A stretch of 7,372 bases of DNA, taken from contig JAEZBU010000208.1 of assembly GCA_023426855.1 (NCBI GenBank), positions 1 through 7,372 of the forward strand, in the 5' to 3' direction. Of this stretch, positions 4,978 to 7,372 are shown piece by piece. The notes beneath the pieces are model-generated. The model ran no database searches. It saw only the letters and a program-made list of their open reading frames with translations, and was not told the DNA's origin. This DNA is from Pseudomonadota bacterium. GTDB taxonomy: Bacteria; Pseudomonadota; Alphaproteobacteria; Rhizobiales; Hyphomicrobiaceae. Each line of letters starts with the position of its first letter. Within the stretch, counting starts at the first letter, position 1. Made by a program: the position numbers and the translations under genes.

Positions 4978-6480
4978 ATGGCGAAACCGCAGAAAGACCA
5001 GCGGCCCGAGGCAGCTCTGCCTAAGGGCTTCCGCGACATTGAGGCGGGCGAGATCCGCGCCACGGCTGACATGCTGGGGCGGATTCGCGAGGTCTATGAA
5101 ACCTATGGCTTCGAGCCGCTGGAAACGCCCGCGATCGAGTACACCGACGCGCTGGGCAAGTTCCTGCCCGATCAGGACCGGCCGAATGAGGGCGTATTCT
5201 CGTTCCAGGACGAGGACGAACGCTGGCTGTCGCTGCGTTACGATCTGACCGCGCCGCTGGCCCGTTTCGTCGCCGGAAACTTCAACAAGCTGCCGAAGCC
5301 GTTTCGCCGCTATGCTTTCGGGCCGGTCTGGCGCAACGAGAAGCCCGGTCCGGGCCGTTTCCGGCAGTTCATGCAGTTCGACGCCGATACGGTCGGCACC
5401 GACAACATCGCGGCCGACGCCGAGATCTGCATGCTGGCCGCAGACACCATGGAAGCGCTCGGCTTCCAGCGCGGCGAATACGTCATCAAGGTCAACAACC
5501 GCAAGGTTCTCGACGGCGTTCTTGAGGCGGCTGGCCTCGGCGGCGATGAGAACGCGGGACGTCGGCTGATCGTGCTGCGCGCCATCGACAAACTCGATCG
5601 GCTGGGTATCGAAGGCGTCACGGCGCTGCTCGGCAAGGGACGCAAGGACGAAAGCGGCGACTTCACCAAGGGCGCTGAACTGGCCGACGAGCAGATCGCG
5701 AAAGTGGTCCGCTATGTCGAGATCGGAACCGGTGCCAGCACGGGCGACGGCACCGCGATCGCGCAGCTCAAGGCACTGTTCAGCGACACCGAAATCGGCA
5801 AGGCGGGGCTGGCCGAACTCGATGACATCGCCAAGCTGATCGAGGCGGCCGGCTACGGCAGCGACCGCATTCGCATCGATCCGTCTGTCGTGCGCGGACT
5901 GGAATACTACACCGGCCCGGTGTTCGAGGCGGAACTGACCTTCGAGGTCAAGAACGACGACGGCCAGATCGTGCGCTTCGGCTCGGTCGGCGGCGGTGGT
6001 CGCTATGACGGGCTGGTCGAGCGTTTCCTTGGCCAGAAAGTTCCAGCGACGGGCTTTTCCATCGGCGTGTCGCGGTTGCAGGCGGCGCTTGCCACGCTGG
6101 GGCGCACGCGTGACGCCGCCGGGCGCGGGCCGGTTGTGGTGCTGGTCATGGATCGCAACGAGCTGCCGCGCTACCAGCGCCTCGCCCAGCAACTCAGGGC
6201 GGCGAAGATTCCGGCCGAGATGTACCTCGGCACGTCCGGTATGAAGGCGCAGATGAAGTACGCGGACCGCCGCGGCAGTCCGTGCGTTGTCATCCAGGGC
6301 GGTGACGAGATCGCGGCAGGCCAGGTGCAGATCAAGGACCTGATCGAAGGCAGCAGGCTGTCGGCGACGATCAGTGACGCCAAGGAATGGCGCGAAGGCC
6401 GTCCGGCGCAGTTCTCGGTTCCGGAAGCTGAACTTGTGGCGGCGGTGCAATCCGTACTCGCTCGTCACGAGCGGACATAA
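4978..6480 (+). CDS. hisS: Histidyl-tRNA synthetase, eukaryote-like alphaproteobacterial type
   Basis: HisRS charges tRNA-His with histidine in the cytoplasm. The protein has 500 residues, longer than the roughly 424 of E. coli HisRS. The class II core shows LRYDLTAP at 86-93. Motif 2 is FGPVWRNEKPGPGRFRQF, with R119, E121, R127 and R129. The histidine-specific motif RGLEYYTGPVFEAE starts at R306, and GSVGGGGRYDGL lies at 335-346. Motif 3 is GFSIGVSRL at 359-367, with R366. A C-terminal anticodon-binding domain covers about 384-495. LRYDLT, the YYTG form and SIGV resemble eukaryotic HisRS more than E. coli HisRS, which has LRPEGT at the first site. The ATG is the first possible start after an in-frame TAA at 4969-4971. 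The only SD-like GAGG (4961-4964) is 13 nt away, so initiation may be weak. It forms an operon with hisZ. Confidence 0.97.
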   Translation: MAKPQKDQRPEAALPKGFRDIEAGEIRATADMLGRIREVYETYGFEPLETPAIEYTDALGKFLPDQDRPNEGVFSFQDEDERWLSLRYDLTAPLARFVAGNFNKLPKPFRRYAFGPVWRNEKPGPGRFRQFMQFDADTVGTDNIAADAEICMLAADTMEALGFQRGEYVIKVNNRKVLDGVLEAAGLGGDENAGRRLIVLRAIDKLDRLGIEGVTALLGKGRKDESGDFTKGAELADEQIAKVVRYVEIGTGASTGDGTAIAQLKALFSDTEIGKAGLAELDDIAKLIEAAGYGSDRIRIDPSVVRGLEYYTGPVFEAELTFEVKNDDGQIVRFGSVGGGGRYDGLVERFLGQKVPATGFSIGVSRLQAALATLGRTRDAAGRGPVVVLVMDRNELPRYQRLAQQLRAAKIPAEMYLGTSGMKAQMKYADRRGSPCVVIQGGDEIAAGQVQIKDLIEGSRLSATISDAKEWREGRPAQFSVPEAELVAAVQSVLARHERT

Positions 6481-6501
6481 AGGCAGGATCGCGAGCGCGT
6501 C

Positions 6502-7372
6502 ATGGTGGCAGAAACCGCGCGAATGTTTCAGGCGCTGGAGGCGCAGGCGCAGCGTCTCATGCAGGTCTTGACTAAGGCCGGCTATGAGGCCGTGGCGCCC
6601 GCCATCATCCAGCCGGCGGATGTGTTTCTCGACGTCATCGGCGAGAACATTCGCGCCCGTACATATGTGTTCACCGATCCGGACGGCGACGAGCTGTGCC
6701 TGCGCCCGGACCTCACGGTGCCGACATGCAGGCTGCATCTGGAACGCCACCCCGAAGGCAGCGTCAAGGCGCGCTACTGCTACAACGGTTCGACATTCCG
6801 CTTCCAGCCGGCGGGCGTGTCGGCCGCGCATCCGCGCGAGTTCCGTCAGGCTGGCATCGAATACTTTGGCGAAAGCCGCCGCGAGGAAGCCGAGGCGGAA
6901 GTCGTCGAGCTGACGCTGGAAGCCGTGACCAAGGCCGGCCTGAAGGGCTCGGCTTTGCGCATTGGTGATCTCGGCCTGTTCCATGCCTTGCTCGACGCCA
7001 TCGAGATGCCTGAGCGTTGGCGTGCGCGGCTGCGCCAGCAGTTCTGGCGTCCAGACGCGTTCCGCGCCGAGTTGAACCGGCTGGTCCGCGATCCCGCGGA
7101 ACTCGTCCAGGGACTGCCGGCCGATCTCGTGTCGGCGTTGGATCCCGATGATGTCGATCGCTCGGAGAACGCCGTCAGCCACTATTTGGAACGTCACAAT
7201 CTCGATCTGATCGGTGCGCGGGGCGTAGGCGAGATCACGCAGGGGCTGCTGTCGATGGCAGCCGATGCTGCCGCAGATCCGCTATCCCAGGATGCCGCGG
7301 GAATGATCGAGGCCTATCTCAAGGTCCGCGCTCCGGCGCGGGCGGCGGGCGCAAGGCTCGCCGATCTCATGC
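6502..7372 (+). CDS. hisZ: ATP phosphoribosyltransferase regulatory subunit HisZ, 3' end outside window
   Basis: HisZ is a HisRS paralogue that does not charge tRNA. It assembles with short-form HisG and is needed for activity and histidine feedback of the first step of histidine biosynthesis (ATP + PRPP to PR-ATP). About 290 residues are present and the frame is open to the window edge. The N-terminus is typical: GYEAVAPAIIQPADVFLD (27-44), then TYVFTDPDGDELCLRPDLTVP (54-74). The motif-2 region is RYCYNGSTFRFQPAG (91-105); the Arg-X-Glu pair of HisRS motif 2 is missing. No RGLEYYT-like histidine motif occurs in the visible part, which fits loss of synthetase activity. GIEYFG at 118-123 is also family-typical. 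The ATG is 21 nt after hisS with only a weak upstream purine stretch (GAG, 6493-6495); a GTG follows immediately. A hisG gene is expected next but is outside the window. Confidence 0.93.
   Translation, partial: MVAETARMFQALEAQAQRLMQVLTKAGYEAVAPAIIQPADVFLDVIGENIRARTYVFTDPDGDELCLRPDLTVPTCRLHLERHPEGSVKARYCYNGSTFRFQPAGVSAAHPREFRQAGIEYFGESRREEAEAEVVELTLEAVTKAGLKGSALRIGDLGLFHALLDAIEMPERWRARLRQQFWRPDAFRAELNRLVRDPAELVQGLPADLVSALDPDDVDRSENAVSHYLERHNLDLIGARGVGEITQGLLSMAADAAADPLSQDAAGMIEAYLKVRAPARAAGARLADLM

Noticed and set aside
4927..7197. A 756-codon open frame on the minus strand opposite hisS and hisZ
   Set aside because: The + strand encodes clear HisRS and HisZ here. Long antisense frames are expected in GC-rich genes with strong third-position bias, and the translated product shows no recognisable domain.
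1..7372. CRISPR arrays, tRNA or rRNA genes, insertion sequences, prophage genes
   Set aside because: No spaced repeats, cloverleaf-like segments, transposase motifs or compositional breaks were seen; the window is densely filled with housekeeping and metabolic genes on one strand.

Overview
The window looks like ordinary chromosomal DNA from a high-GC alphaproteobacterium, most likely order Hyphomicrobiales and close to the Bradyrhizobium / Rhodopseudomonas / Afipia group. This rests on the GC-rich third codon positions, the long eukaryote-like histidyl-tRNA synthetase followed directly by hisZ, and the glcD-glcE-glcF order. All genes read left to right on the + strand. I see no mobile element, tRNA, rRNA or CRISPR array.

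Region 1 (1-3014) is the distal part of a glycolate oxidase operon. It holds the 3' end of glcD, then glcE (start overlaps the glcD stop by one base) and glcF (28 nt later). The three subunits form the membrane-associated complex that oxidises glycolate to glyoxylate: GlcD and GlcE are flavin-domain subunits and GlcF is the iron-sulfur subunit.

Region 2 (3015-4292) has a short spacer with a perfect 9-bp hairpin, then a 390-codon gene starting at GTG. Its C-terminal two thirds is a complete calcineurin-type phosphatase closely resembling the phosphatase module of bacterial polynucleotide kinase-phosphatase (Pnkp). Its N-terminal third looks like a shrunken Pnkp kinase module whose P-loop has been lost, and the Pnkp ligase module is absent. 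This is the most unusual item in the window.

Region 3 (4293-4806) holds a single-gene unit encoding a four-helix DoxX-family membrane protein, with a candidate promoter before it and a 12-bp terminator-like hairpin after it.

Region 4 (4837-7372) has a candidate promoter followed by hisS and hisZ, 21 nt apart. hisZ runs off the right edge, and a short-form hisG would be expected next. hisS serves translation; hisZ encodes a HisRS-like regulatory subunit of ATP phosphoribosyltransferase, the first step of histidine synthesis. The pair therefore couples histidine use with histidine production. An exact 11-bp repeat is shared by the doxX and hisS upstream regions.
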